Assembly: GCA_937983085.1 (NCBI GenBank)
Contig: CALJKZ010000342.1
Location: forward strand, 1-7,756
DNA from: an uncultured Gemmatimonadales bacterium
GTDB taxonomy: Bacteria > Gemmatimonadota > Gemmatimonadetes > Longimicrobiales > Gaopeijiaceae
Direction of reading: 5' to 3'
Length of the DNA stretch: 7,756 nucleotides
Shown: positions 1 through 5,179 of the stretch, piece after piece
Numbering within the stretch: position 1 is the stretch's first letter
Layout of the letters: each line of letters starts with the position of its first letter
Made by a program: the position numbers and the translations under genes
Notes under the pieces: model-generated
Told to the model about the DNA's origin: nothing
The model's database searches: none
The model's input: only the letters and a program-made list of their open reading frames with translations

Positions 1-380
1 TGGGCCGGCGGCAGATGCTGCTGGGGCGGCGCGGCCGTACCCCCGGCGGGTTGCGAAGGAGCTTGGCCCTGCGAAGCGAGCTGGGTGACCAAGCCGACTC
101 CCGGGCGCAGGGTACCCGTCTCGATGAGCTCGAGGACCTCCTTGAAGCCGCCGCGGACCCACTCCCCGTTGTAGAAGAACTGGGGGATCGTACGTTGGCC
201 GGTGACGCTGCTGAGCCAATTCATCAGCTCGACATCCCCGTCGATCTGGAGCTTGCGGTAGACGATGCCCTTTTGGTCGAGGACCTGGGCCGCGGCGCCA
301 CAGGGGCCGCAGCTGGGGCTGCCGATGAGGATCAATCCCTCGGAGGGGACATTGGCGAGAGGATGCTGCTGTTGGGACAT
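1..380 (-). CDS. Glutaredoxin-like thiol oxidoreductase, C-terminus cut by the window edge
   Basis: This gene reads leftward from an ATG at 380 and stays open for 126 codons to the window edge, so its end is not seen. The predicted protein has a thioredoxin-fold core at about residues 14-95. The redox motif SCGPC has its cysteines at residues 24 and 27. The TIPQFF segment holds the cis-proline (P66) typical of glutaredoxins and thioredoxins, and GGF lies at 77-79. The TIPQFFYNGEW/GGF part resembles the glutathione-binding side of monothiol glutaredoxins of the GrxD type, but the active site is the thioredoxin-like CGPC and not CGFS or CPYC. Expected role: cytoplasmic reduction of disulfides, possibly supplying electrons to a reductase. 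From about residue 105 the chain becomes a Q/A/P-rich, probably disordered tail, which is unusual for small glutaredoxins. It lies 23 bases after the FmdB-like gene, so co-transcription is likely. No good Shine-Dalgarno sequence precedes the ATG. The family call is firm; the physiological partner is unknown. Confidence 0.85.
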   Translation of the reverse strand, partial: MSQQQHPLANVPSEGLILIGSPSCGPCGAAAQVLDQKGIVYRKLQIDGDVELMNWLSSVTGQRTIPQFFYNGEWVRGGFKEVLELIETGTLRPGVGLVTQLASQGQAPSQPAGGTAAPPQQHLPPA

Positions 381-403
381 GACGCGCGACAGATGGCAGG
401 CGG

Positions 404-679
404 TCAGGGGGCTTTGCGAGAGCCCGGATTACGCTGAGAGACCGGGTCGTCGATGTGCTTTTCGACGGGGACGGTGCGCCCGATGGTACCGGGGCCCACG
501 CGATCCCAACCATCCCATCCGATTGAGCGCTCGAAGCGAAAGCTCGGGGATGAGATCTGTTTCACCAGTGCTTGCTTCCCGCAGTCCTCGCAAGGACCTG
601 GGTCGTCTCGCTGCGCCATTGGAAGAATGTGCTCTTGTGCCCGGCCGCACGCGTTGCACTTGTAGGCGTAGATTGGCAC
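404..679 (-). CDS. FmdB-family zinc-ribbon protein
   Basis: This 91-residue protein begins with MPIYAYKCNACG, the hallmark N-terminus of the FmdB (CxxC_CXXC_SSSS) putative regulatory family. Two CxxC pairs, at residues 8-11 and 30-33, form the predicted zinc ribbon. They are followed by the KQISSPSFRF stretch that normally closes the domain. The rest (about 55-91) is polar and probably disordered. The start codon is GTG at 679, chosen because the family always begins with this MP[IT]Y motif; the Shine-Dalgarno sequence is weak. FmdB proteins were first noted as possible regulators of a formamidase operon, but no biochemical activity is generally established. Similar short zinc ribbons are common in bacteria and also occur in phage genomes. 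It lies 24 bases after the membrane protein gene and 23 bases before the glutaredoxin gene, which suggests one leftward transcript. Family identity is strong; function is essentially unknown. Confidence 0.87.
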   Translation of the reverse strand: MPIYAYKCNACGRAQEHILPMAQRDDPGPCEDCGKQALVKQISSPSFRFERSIGWDGWDRVGPGTIGRTVPVEKHIDDPVSQRNPGSRKAP

Positions 680-703
680 TGGTGACGTCTCGGTTCCGCA
701 GGC

Positions 704-1054
704 TCAGGCGGCCTGGGGTACGGTGTGGGTCGGCCCGGCATTGATGTGCCGGACGTTCGGGTTGCCAGCTTGGGCTGGTTGCTGCGCCTGTTGGGCCTTG
801 TGCTTTTGGTAGGCGTTGTAGCCCCACCAAGCGAGCCCACCGACAGCGATGGCACCTGCCCCGATCATCAGCCACTGGCCCGTCGTCAGAGGGTTGTTCT
901 GGAACAGACCCGGGCGATGGTAGGGGTTGGGTGGAAAACCGGGGGGATAGGGCGCTGCGGGATGCGGAGCGCCGCCCGGGTTGGGTTGGGAGGTACCAGC
1001 GTATTGCTGGCGATAGTCGAGCGCGTGCGCGCCCTCTTGGTTGCGACCTGCCAT
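704..1054 (-). CDS. Small proline-rich protein with one transmembrane segment, function unknown
   Basis: This is a 116-residue protein. Residues 20-50 are rich in proline, glycine and asparagine and probably disordered. One hydrophobic segment, WLMIGAGAIAVGGLAWWGY, spans about residues 61-79 and is followed by a basic patch (KHK, 84-86). A Q/A-rich tail then runs to the end. The basic residues after the membrane span suggest that the C-terminus lies in the cytoplasm. There is no cleavable signal peptide at the very N-terminus. I chose the ATG at 1054 because GGAGG sits 8 bases upstream; the much longer reading frame that continues upstream has no such signal and overlaps radC. It lies 44 bases after the radC-like gene in the same direction. 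Low-complexity, single-span proteins like this can be virion, holin-like or envelope proteins, but nothing here decides between them. Confidence 0.72.
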   Translation of the reverse strand: MAGRNQEGAHALDYRQQYAGTSQPNPGGAPHPAAPYPPGFPPNPYHRPGLFQNNPLTTGQWLMIGAGAIAVGGLAWWGYNAYQKHKAQQAQQPAQAGNPNVRHINAGPTHTVPQAA

Positions 1055-1062
1055 GTGGGGAT

Positions 1063-1067
1063 CCTCC
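1063..1067 (-). promoter_or_regulatory. Ribosome binding site of the small membrane protein
   Basis: Read on the minus strand this is GGAGG, 8 bases ahead of the ATG at 1054. It is the best Shine-Dalgarno sequence in the leftward operon. It fixes the start of the 116-residue membrane protein against the much longer upstream extension of that reading frame. Confidence 0.65.
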
Positions 1068-1098
1068 ACCACTCGGCCGTTTCGCGCAACCCCCGGCG

Positions 1099-1761
1099 TC
1101 AGATGTAGCCCAAGTCGGCGAGAGAGGTGACCGCGAGCTCGCCGCCGGGGCCTCGACCGACGACGACGTGATCCCGCAGCGGGATCCCCAGCATGGCGCC
1201 CATTTCCACGAGTTGGTGCGTGAGCTCGATGTCCGCGCGCGATGGGGCTGCGTCCCCCGAGGGATGATTGTGCGCCAAGATGATCGAGTCCGCCGGAAGG
1301 CGCACGGCTTCCCGGAAGACCTCGCGCGGATGGACCGCGACTTGGGACAGCTCTCCCAGGCCGATCTCCCGTGTGTCGATGACCCGGCGCCGGGAGTCCA
1401 GCATCACCAAGACCAGGAGTTCCTGGTCGAGGTGGCCCATGTGGGACCCGAGGTACCGGGTGATGTCTCGCGTATTCAGGATCTGGATGTCCCGGGAGTG
1501 GACTTCCTCTGAAACGTATCGGCACAGGGCAAAGACGTGGTGAAGGCGGTCGGCCTCTGAGGCCGTGAGGCCCAGGTGCCGAAGCTCTCCCGGTTGGGCG
1601 GCCCGCAGACCGGACCCTTTCGGATAGGCGTCGACGATCTGCTGGGCCTTGGCGGCCGGGATCCCCGTGGCTCTGCGGACCAGATCCACGTAGGCCACAC
1701 GGTCCCGTTCGTGCCAGCTCGGAAGCGGGTTGGGCCTGCGCGACACGCCCCAAGTTACCAC
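1099..1761 (-). CDS. radC: RadC-family protein (JAMM/MPN+ domain)
   Basis: The C-terminal half is a clear RadC/JAB domain. The metal-binding motif reads HNHPSGDAAPSRAD (HxH then Asp), with the histidines at about residues 164 and 166 and the aspartate at 177. It ends in the family-typical VTSLADLGYI. A helix-hairpin-helix-like region precedes it (TGIPAAKAQQI...LRHLGLT). The usual N-terminal RadC segment (the REKLL...LSDAELLAI type) is missing or very short, so the protein is about 220 residues. RadC was named as a DNA repair protein, but later work questions that role and no activity is firmly established; the JAMM residues predict a zinc metallo-hydrolase fold. RadC genes are frequent on phages, plasmids and genomic islands. 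The start is uncertain. GTG at 1761 (220 residues) and GTG at 1746 (215 residues) are both possible, neither with a strong Shine-Dalgarno sequence. A longer extension to 2106 looks like non-coding composition. It is the first gene of the leftward operon. Confidence 0.88.
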   Translation of the reverse strand: MVTWGVSRRPNPLPSWHERDRVAYVDLVRRATGIPAAKAQQIVDAYPKGSGLRAAQPGELRHLGLTASEADRLHHVFALCRYVSEEVHSRDIQILNTRDITRYLGSHMGHLDQELLVLVMLDSRRRVIDTREIGLGELSQVAVHPREVFREAVRLPADSIILAHNHPSGDAAPSRADIELTHQLVEMGAMLGIPLRDHVVVGRGPGGELAVTSLADLGYI

Positions 1762-1768
1762 GTGGCCC

Positions 1769-1782
1769 CGTACGCTGGTACG
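1769..1782. promoter_or_regulatory. Short palindrome next to the radC start, possible operator
   Basis: CGTAC-GCTG-GTACG is an inverted repeat with perfect 5-base arms and a 4-base centre. It ends 7 bases upstream of the GTG at 1761. A repressor bound here would overlap the likely transcription start of the leftward operon. Half of it recurs as CTGGTACGA at 1953-1961. Short palindromes arise by chance, so this is a suggestion only. Confidence 0.3.
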
Positions 1783-1945
1783 ATGGGCGCGCCGGGGCCC
1801 GAAGTCTGCCTCTCGGGTCAGAAGGCAGCAGCTTGGGCAAAGCGACGGCGAAAGAAGGTTCCCTTCTGTGTTGTCCTTCGGGGACCCCGGCACTTTTCTC
1901 CCCACCTCTCTCCATGAAGCCCCGGCCCTATCCCCCCTTCGGGTT

Positions 1946-2030
1946 TTCGGTCTGGTACGACAGGCACCGGGGGGACAAGTGGTGCTGGCGAGAGCGTCGC
2001 CCCAAGGGCAACCCCGCACACCAGACCGAA
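1946..2030. repeat. 11-bp perfect inverted repeat enclosing nested small stems
   Basis: TTCGGTCTGGT (1946-1956) is the exact reverse complement of ACCAGACCGAA (2020-2030), with 63 bases between the arms. Inside lies a tight hairpin GGCGA-GAGCG-TCGCC (1987-2001). A CGGGG/CCCCG pairing could sit between the outer and inner stems. An alternative stem, CCCTTCGG (1935-1942) with CCGAAGGG (2026-2033), shares the right arm and would compete with the outer stem. Together these could form a folded RNA leader, a small RNA, or a DNA site such as an origin or recombination element. It matches no tRNA, and no riboswitch class that I recognise. The nearest rightward start codon is 78 bases downstream, so an untranslated leader of the 2108 gene is one option. 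Confidence 0.4.
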
Positions 2031-2091
2031 GGGCGAGGCTTCCCTTCCCGCAGTGCCGCGATCCAGGGGTGCCGTGATGAGCTGCGTCGCC

Positions 2092-2103
2092 GGGAGGGGG
2101 GGG
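2092..2103 (+). promoter_or_regulatory. Ribosome binding site with an eight-G tract
   Basis: GGGAGG at 2092-2097 is a strong Shine-Dalgarno sequence, with 10 bases between it and the ATG at 2108. It merges into a run of eight G at 2096-2103, so several registers of anti-SD pairing are possible. A change in tract length would change the spacing to the start codon without changing the protein. Confidence 0.6.
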
Positions 2104-2107
2104 CACA

Positions 2108-2920
2108 ATGAGGCACGTCCTGGACGCCCCGCCTCGGAGGGTCCTCCTCCCGAGCTATCCGCCGCTTGGGCCGACGCCGAAGCATCCGGTTCGCTGTCGC
2201 AGGCGTACCAAGCTTCCCGTGTTTCTGAAGCGCGCTCCCCCGGTCCCGATCTCTCGCGAGCAGTACGAGGAGTGGTCGACTCCCGTGTGGCTTTGGTACG
2301 AGGGACGCGACGGTCTATTCCTCACCTCGTCGTCCTTTTTGATGGTGGAGGGCGGGTATTGGTCGGAGGGCGTGGGATGGCAAGAGAACGGTGCCCTCTA
2401 CCTCTACCTCGGCACCCACGCGTGGATTCAGCTCGCGGGTCCGTCTGCCCTCTCCCTTTGTCCTCGCAGCGAGCTCAACACGTTGTGCCGGCAAGAGGGC
2501 CAAGGGGTGTGGCAAGTGGACGGGACACTGTGGACCGGCCTCACCTCTCGACCGGACTGCTACGTGGCGCAGCGTGGGCTTCCCTGGACGCACGGCCTGG
2601 GTGCGGTCGTGTCGATCTACGGAGGCGACCGGCGAAAGCGGATGGGCGCCAAAAAGCGCATGAAGGAATACGCTGCGCAGTACGAGCTGGCGCACCGCAA
2701 TCCCCTTCCCGCACGTCAGACATTCCTCAACCAGCTGGAGCTCAGCGAAGGCCAACCGTGGAAATACAAGCCCCACGAAGACGGGTGGTGGAACGTGGGC
2801 ATGCGTCAGATCTTCGTGCGCGAGGCGGCGCCCATCTCCGGCCAGATCGAGCTGCTCCCCATCGAGAACTGGCAGCTCTTCGATGTCGACCCCCAATCGG
2901 GGGCCTGGATCCCCCCATGA
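2108..2920 (+). CDS. Tryptophan-rich protein of unknown function
   Basis: I do not recognise this 270-residue protein. The first 45 residues or so are basic and proline-rich (for example RCRRRTKLPVFLKRAPP). The body is aromatic-rich and probably mostly beta strand, and 14 tryptophans are spread along its length (about 5 percent, several times the usual share). A short charged segment (GGDRRKRMGAKKRMKEY, about residues 175-191) interrupts it and is probably helical. The last third contains a GWWNVGMRQIF stretch and ends in DVDPQSGAWIPP. There is no signal peptide, membrane segment or catalytic motif I can name. The ATG at 2108 has a strong ribosome binding site, and codons end mostly in G or C, which supports this frame over an overlapping one in another frame. 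The GST gene starts only 21 bases after its stop. Clustered aromatic residues are often found in carbohydrate- or surface-binding proteins, but that is only a hint. Confidence 0.78.
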   Translation: MRHVLDAPPRRVLLPSYPPLGPTPKHPVRCRRRTKLPVFLKRAPPVPISREQYEEWSTPVWLWYEGRDGLFLTSSSFLMVEGGYWSEGVGWQENGALYLYLGTHAWIQLAGPSALSLCPRSELNTLCRQEGQGVWQVDGTLWTGLTSRPDCYVAQRGLPWTHGLGAVVSIYGGDRRKRMGAKKRMKEYAAQYELAHRNPLPARQTFLNQLELSEGQPWKYKPHEDGWWNVGMRQIFVREAAPISGQIELLPIENWQLFDVDPQSGAWIPP

Positions 2921-2941
2921 GCCCGTAGTAGCGTGGCGCGC

Positions 2942-3691
2942 ATGCCCAAGCACGTCCTCCACATCTCCCCCGGCTCCGCTCCCTGCCGCGCCGTCCTGCT
3001 GCACCTGCACCTCCTCCGCGAGCTCGAAACGCCGGACCTGGCGGATCTCGAGGTCCGCCACCTGGACCTCCAGGCCGGTGAGCACAAGGGCGACGAGTAC
3101 CTCGCCATTCATCCACGGGGCGTCGTGCCCACGCTGGAGACCCCGTGGGGGGCGCTCACGGAGTCCCGTGCGATCATGCGGTATCTGGCCGAGCTGGCCC
3201 AGGTTGCCGCCCCCGATGCTGACACGCTCTACCCTCGGTCGCTCTATCAACGCGCCCGGGTCAACGAGTGGCTCGACTGGGACCTTGGCAGCTTCTACAA
3301 GGCCATCGGCGCGGCGGTGTACCCCAAGCTCTTCGGCGATCTGGAGCCCGACCATGCGCAGCTTGAGGCCGTGGCCAAGGCGTTCTCCGTTTTGGAGCGG
3401 GAACTCGCAGAAAAGATCTACGTTGCCGGTCCCAGGCTGACCATCGCCGACCTCTCCCTGGCCATGGGGGCGACCATGCTCCGGCTGGTGAACCTGGAAG
3501 TGGACGACTCCCCCAACGTCGAGGGATGGCTGATTCGGATGCAGAGCATCCCGGGTTGGAACGAGGTCAACGCGCCCTTCGAGCAGTGGCACGCCTCGAT
3601 CCACGGTGAGGATTCTCCGAGCGCCGGCGCCGACGCTGCGCACACCAACGCCGCCAAGGGCGAAGCCTCCCCTCCGCGCCCGTCGGCTTGA
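2942..3691 (+). CDS. Glutathione S-transferase, theta/delta-like
   Basis: This 249-residue protein has a full two-domain GST layout. In the N-terminal thioredoxin-fold domain, SPGSAPCRAV (residues 9-18) carries the probable catalytic serine. V62-P63 is the conserved cis-proline pair within GVVPTL, and E74-S75 in ESRAIMRYL is the glutathione gamma-glutamyl contact. The C-terminal helical domain includes QRARVNEWLDWD and the N-capping/hydrophobic-staple motif region LTIADLSLA. The SAPCRAV start, LDLQAGEH and LYPRSLYQRARVNEWLDWDLGSFY closely resemble theta- and insect delta-class GSTs. The enzyme should conjugate glutathione to electrophiles or reduce peroxides in the cytoplasm. The last 30 or so residues are an Ala/Ser/Pro-rich tail beyond the fold. 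The ATG at 2942 fits the family's N-terminus. An in-frame GTG at 2933 would add three residues, and neither has a clear Shine-Dalgarno sequence. A strong terminator follows, so this ends its transcription unit. Confidence 0.92.
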   Translation: MPKHVLHISPGSAPCRAVLLHLHLLRELETPDLADLEVRHLDLQAGEHKGDEYLAIHPRGVVPTLETPWGALTESRAIMRYLAELAQVAAPDADTLYPRSLYQRARVNEWLDWDLGSFYKAIGAAVYPKLFGDLEPDHAQLEAVAKAFSVLERELAEKIYVAGPRLTIADLSLAMGATMLRLVNLEVDDSPNVEGWLIRMQSIPGWNEVNAPFEQWHASIHGEDSPSAGADAAHTNAAKGEASPPRPSA

Positions 3692-3722
3692 ACGTCGTCT
3701 CGCGGTCGCGCACCGCTTTCGC

Positions 3723-3760
3723 ACCGAAGGGGCTTGACGGGAGCCCCTTCGGTTTGCTTA
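3723..3760 (+). terminator. Rho-independent-type hairpin terminator after the GST gene
   Basis: ACCGAAGGGGCT (3723-3734) pairs perfectly with AGCCCCTTCGGT (3742-3753) over a 7-base loop. The stem is 12 bp and GC-rich, starts 31 bases after the GST stop codon, and is followed on the plus strand by a short T-rich stretch (TTTGCTT). The U-tract is imperfect, but the stem is the strongest simple hairpin I found in the window. It separates the 2108/GST unit from the DnaA-like operon. Confidence 0.72.
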
Positions 3761-3764
3761 TGTG
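3734..3764 (+). promoter_or_regulatory. Weak candidate sigma70 promoter for the DnaA-like operon
   Basis: TTGACG (3734-3739) matches the -35 consensus at five of six positions and lies mostly in the loop of the terminator hairpin. A TATGTG (3759-3764) follows after 19 bases, matching the -10 consensus at only three positions with a long spacer. It lies about 50 bases ahead of the DnaA-like start, a sensible distance. The host's promoter preference is unknown, so confidence is low. Confidence 0.22.
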
Positions 3765-3816
3765 TCTGACGAGCGTTTTCCGAAGCGCGACCTGACCCCA
3801 TGTCCACGGAGGCGAC

Positions 3817-4287
3817 ATGCACGACGACGCTGCGGGGGAACTTCCCCTCGATCTCGATCATCCAGAGCCCTCTCGCAGCCTGACTCGCCGCGAGCGGCGC
3901 TCCGTCAGCGAGGGCACGGGCGTCCACGTTCGACGCATCCAGGAACTCGTTGGCCAGCAACTCGGCGTGACGCGGGGCGCGATCCTCAGCCGGACGCGCA
4001 GTCGCACCGTGGTTCGAGCGCGTCAGATGTCGATGGGCCTGGCCCGGGTCCTCACCATCGGCAGCTACCCCGATCTCGGTCGCGCATTTCATCGGGATCA
4101 CACGACGGTGCTCTATGCCGCGCGGCGCTTTCGAGGGTGGATCGAAAAGGACGAGCACGAGGCGCGTCAGGTAGCGATTGCCGTTTACCGAGTGTTTCCT
4201 GGTCTTCCACCGATCCCCACTCAGGACGAGTTCATGGACCGCTGCCGTCGGGTCACCGACATTCCTCCAGGGCACTGGCTGCGATGA
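3817..4287 (+). CDS. Stand-alone DnaA domain IV (DNA-binding) protein
   Basis: This 156-residue protein matches the C-terminal, origin-binding domain of DnaA and nothing else. After a polar N-terminus (1-38) it reads through the domain IV landmarks. These are a first helix RIQELVGQQLGVTRGAILS (40-58), the basic loop and helix RSRTVVRARQMSMGLARVLT (61-80), and then the signature RDHTTVLYAARRF (93-105) that contacts the DnaA box in true DnaA. There is no AAA+ ATPase domain, Walker A or B motif, or DnaB-interacting N-terminal domain, so it cannot itself open an origin. Two expectations follow: binding of DnaA-box-like DNA to block or modulate host or phage origins, or transcriptional regulation. 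Relative to E. coli DnaA, one residue is missing just before RDHTTV. GGAGG at 3808-3812 precedes the ATG by 4 bases. The next gene starts inside its stop codon (ATGA), placing it at the head of a translationally coupled operon. Confidence 0.88.
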   Translation: MHDDAAGELPLDLDHPEPSRSLTRRERRSVSEGTGVHVRRIQELVGQQLGVTRGAILSRTRSRTVVRARQMSMGLARVLTIGSYPDLGRAFHRDHTTVLYAARRFRGWIEKDEHEARQVAIAVYRVFPGLPPIPTQDEFMDRCRRVTDIPPGHWLR

Positions 4288-4775
4288 GCCGCGACGACCA
4301 GACCGAAACTCCCACGCGTCGGACGGGCCTTGTCGGCCACCGTGAGGTTCCCGAGATCCTCGAGCTCATCGAGCCCTGGCAGACGATGTGGGAACAGGAC
4401 ATCGATGACATTGGCCATCTGACCTGCTACGGGGCCCCTGCCTGTATTGTCCACTTCATGGACTACCTCGACGGGGGGTGGGACGTATACGTGCCGCCGG
4501 TCCAGTCGCTGGAGATACAGGCCACCTTGGAAGCCCTGCGTGCACGGACGACGGTTTCCTCCCACCGGCTCGGAGGCCCGGACATGTGCATGGCTCGGTA
4601 CCTGGACCCGGGCGATCAGGTTCTAATGCCCGATGGAGTGACCTGGGTGACGGTCGAAGAAAACCGGGCCTTGGACGGTCAGCCCTTCATCGCCTTCAAG
4701 GAGGGGGGCTTTGCTCGGTATGCATCCGCCGAACACGTCACCGTCAAAAAGCGCGGCCGAGGAGCGCCCCTATGA
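4284..4775 (+). CDS. Hypothetical protein, second gene of the DnaA-like operon
   Basis: This 163-residue acidic protein has no family resemblance I recognise. The N-terminal two thirds looks mixed alpha/beta, with EILELIEPWQTMWEQDIDDI (about 25-44) probably helical, a short CYGAPAC segment with two cysteines, and GGWDVYVPP. The last 55 residues or so appear to be a small beta-rich unit (LDPGDQVLMPDGVTWVTVEE, then GFARYASAEHVTVKK), like a compact barrel. The start is the ATG at 4284, which overlaps the upstream stop as ATGA. A longer upstream reading in this frame (to 3762) runs through the DnaA-like gene and is composition noise. No signal peptide or membrane segment is visible. Coupling to the DnaA-like gene suggests co-expression, not a specific role. 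Confidence 0.75.
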   Translation: MSRDDQTETPTRRTGLVGHREVPEILELIEPWQTMWEQDIDDIGHLTCYGAPACIVHFMDYLDGGWDVYVPPVQSLEIQATLEALRARTTVSSHRLGGPDMCMARYLDPGDQVLMPDGVTWVTVEENRALDGQPFIAFKEGGFARYASAEHVTVKKRGRGAPL

Positions 4776-5179
4776 AGGCCCGCGAGATCGTCGCCCAGTT
4801 TCTCCGAGAGCGGCCCCTTGGCTTCGAGGACACCATGGGGACCACGCCGGTCGAGCACATGGAGGAGTTCGTATCGTGGGTTCTCCGCGGCACGTTGGAA
4901 GATGACATTTCGGTTCCCGAGGGCGAGACGGAGGTCGTCGTCGCCCGGGTCCTGGCGATCTTGCACAGTGACCGAATGCGCATGACGACGGAGGTGAATG
5001 CATTGGCCCTCACTGAAGCCGACAAGCTCGAGGTCGTCTCGGCGGTCCGGCAAGGGCAATACAGTCGAGCGCTCCGCGTCGCGCTTGCGCACCCGGCGAT
5101 GAAGGCCATGGTCGCACCCTATCTCGAAGGAGTGATCGACGGGCGCCGCGTCCTGCTGGCGGGGGAGCCAACCTCATGA
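4772..5179 (+). CDS. Hypothetical mostly helical protein, third gene of the operon
   Basis: This 135-residue protein is of unknown family. It reads as largely alpha-helical and moderately acidic: MKAREIVAQFLRERP, a central VARVLAILHSDRMRMTTEV region, and a C-terminal LEVVSAVRQGQYSRALRVAL helix pair. It has no cysteines, signal peptide, membrane span or catalytic motif that I can see. The start is the ATG at 4772, overlapping the previous stop by ATGA, with GAGGAG about 7 bases upstream. Its size and tight packing fit the many small uncharacterised proteins of phage early regions, but that is context only. Confidence 0.75.
   Translation: MKAREIVAQFLRERPLGFEDTMGTTPVEHMEEFVSWVLRGTLEDDISVPEGETEVVVARVLAILHSDRMRMTTEVNALALTEADKLEVVSAVRQGQYSRALRVALAHPAMKAMVAPYLEGVIDGRRVLLAGEPTS

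Larger units (their letters stand above)
1762..2107. other. Divergent intergenic region between the leftward and rightward operons
   Basis: I see no convincing gene in these roughly 345 bases. The long open frames crossing it on both strands have low-complexity, Arg/Pro/Gly-rich translations with no family resemblance, as expected from GC-rich DNA. Promoters for both divergent transcripts should lie here. The only rightward sigma70-like match I found is weak: TTGTCC at 1871-1876 and TTTTCT at 1894-1899, 17 bases apart. The region also contains a short palindrome beside radC (1769-1782) and a large inverted repeat (1946-2030). The nonamer CTGGTACGA occurs twice, at 1775-1783 and 1953-1961, once in or next to each of these two elements. 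Confidence 0.6.

Noticed and set aside
1946..2030. tRNA or hammerhead ribozyme in the structured intergenic element
   Set aside because: There is no T-loop, anticodon arm or CCA-compatible acceptor. The nearby GTGATGAG (2074-2081) is not the required CTGANGA core and lacks the paired GAAA.
1747..2106. Long N-terminal extension of the RadC frame to an ATG at 2106
   Set aside because: The extra 120 residues look like random GC-rich sequence, resemble no RadC region and span the structured intergenic DNA.
2053..2928. 291-codon rightward open frame overlapping the Trp-rich gene
   Set aside because: Its translation is Arg/Pro/Ala-rich noise. The frame starting at 2108 has a strong ribosome binding site and sensible codon use.
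2315..3724. 469-codon leftward open frame across the Trp-rich and GST genes
   Set aside because: It is antisense to a clear GST and an artefact of GC-rich codon structure; no family features.
3797..3807. DnaA-box-like words (TGTCCAC near the DnaA-like start, TTGTCCACT near 4448)
   Set aside because: They match the TTATCCACA consensus at only six or seven of nine positions and are isolated; no cluster or AT-rich unwinding region accompanies them.
3762..4283. Upstream extension of the 4284 gene in its own frame
   Set aside because: It overlaps the DnaA-domain gene and translates to Arg/Ser/Pro-rich noise; the ATGA overlap at 4284 is the natural start.
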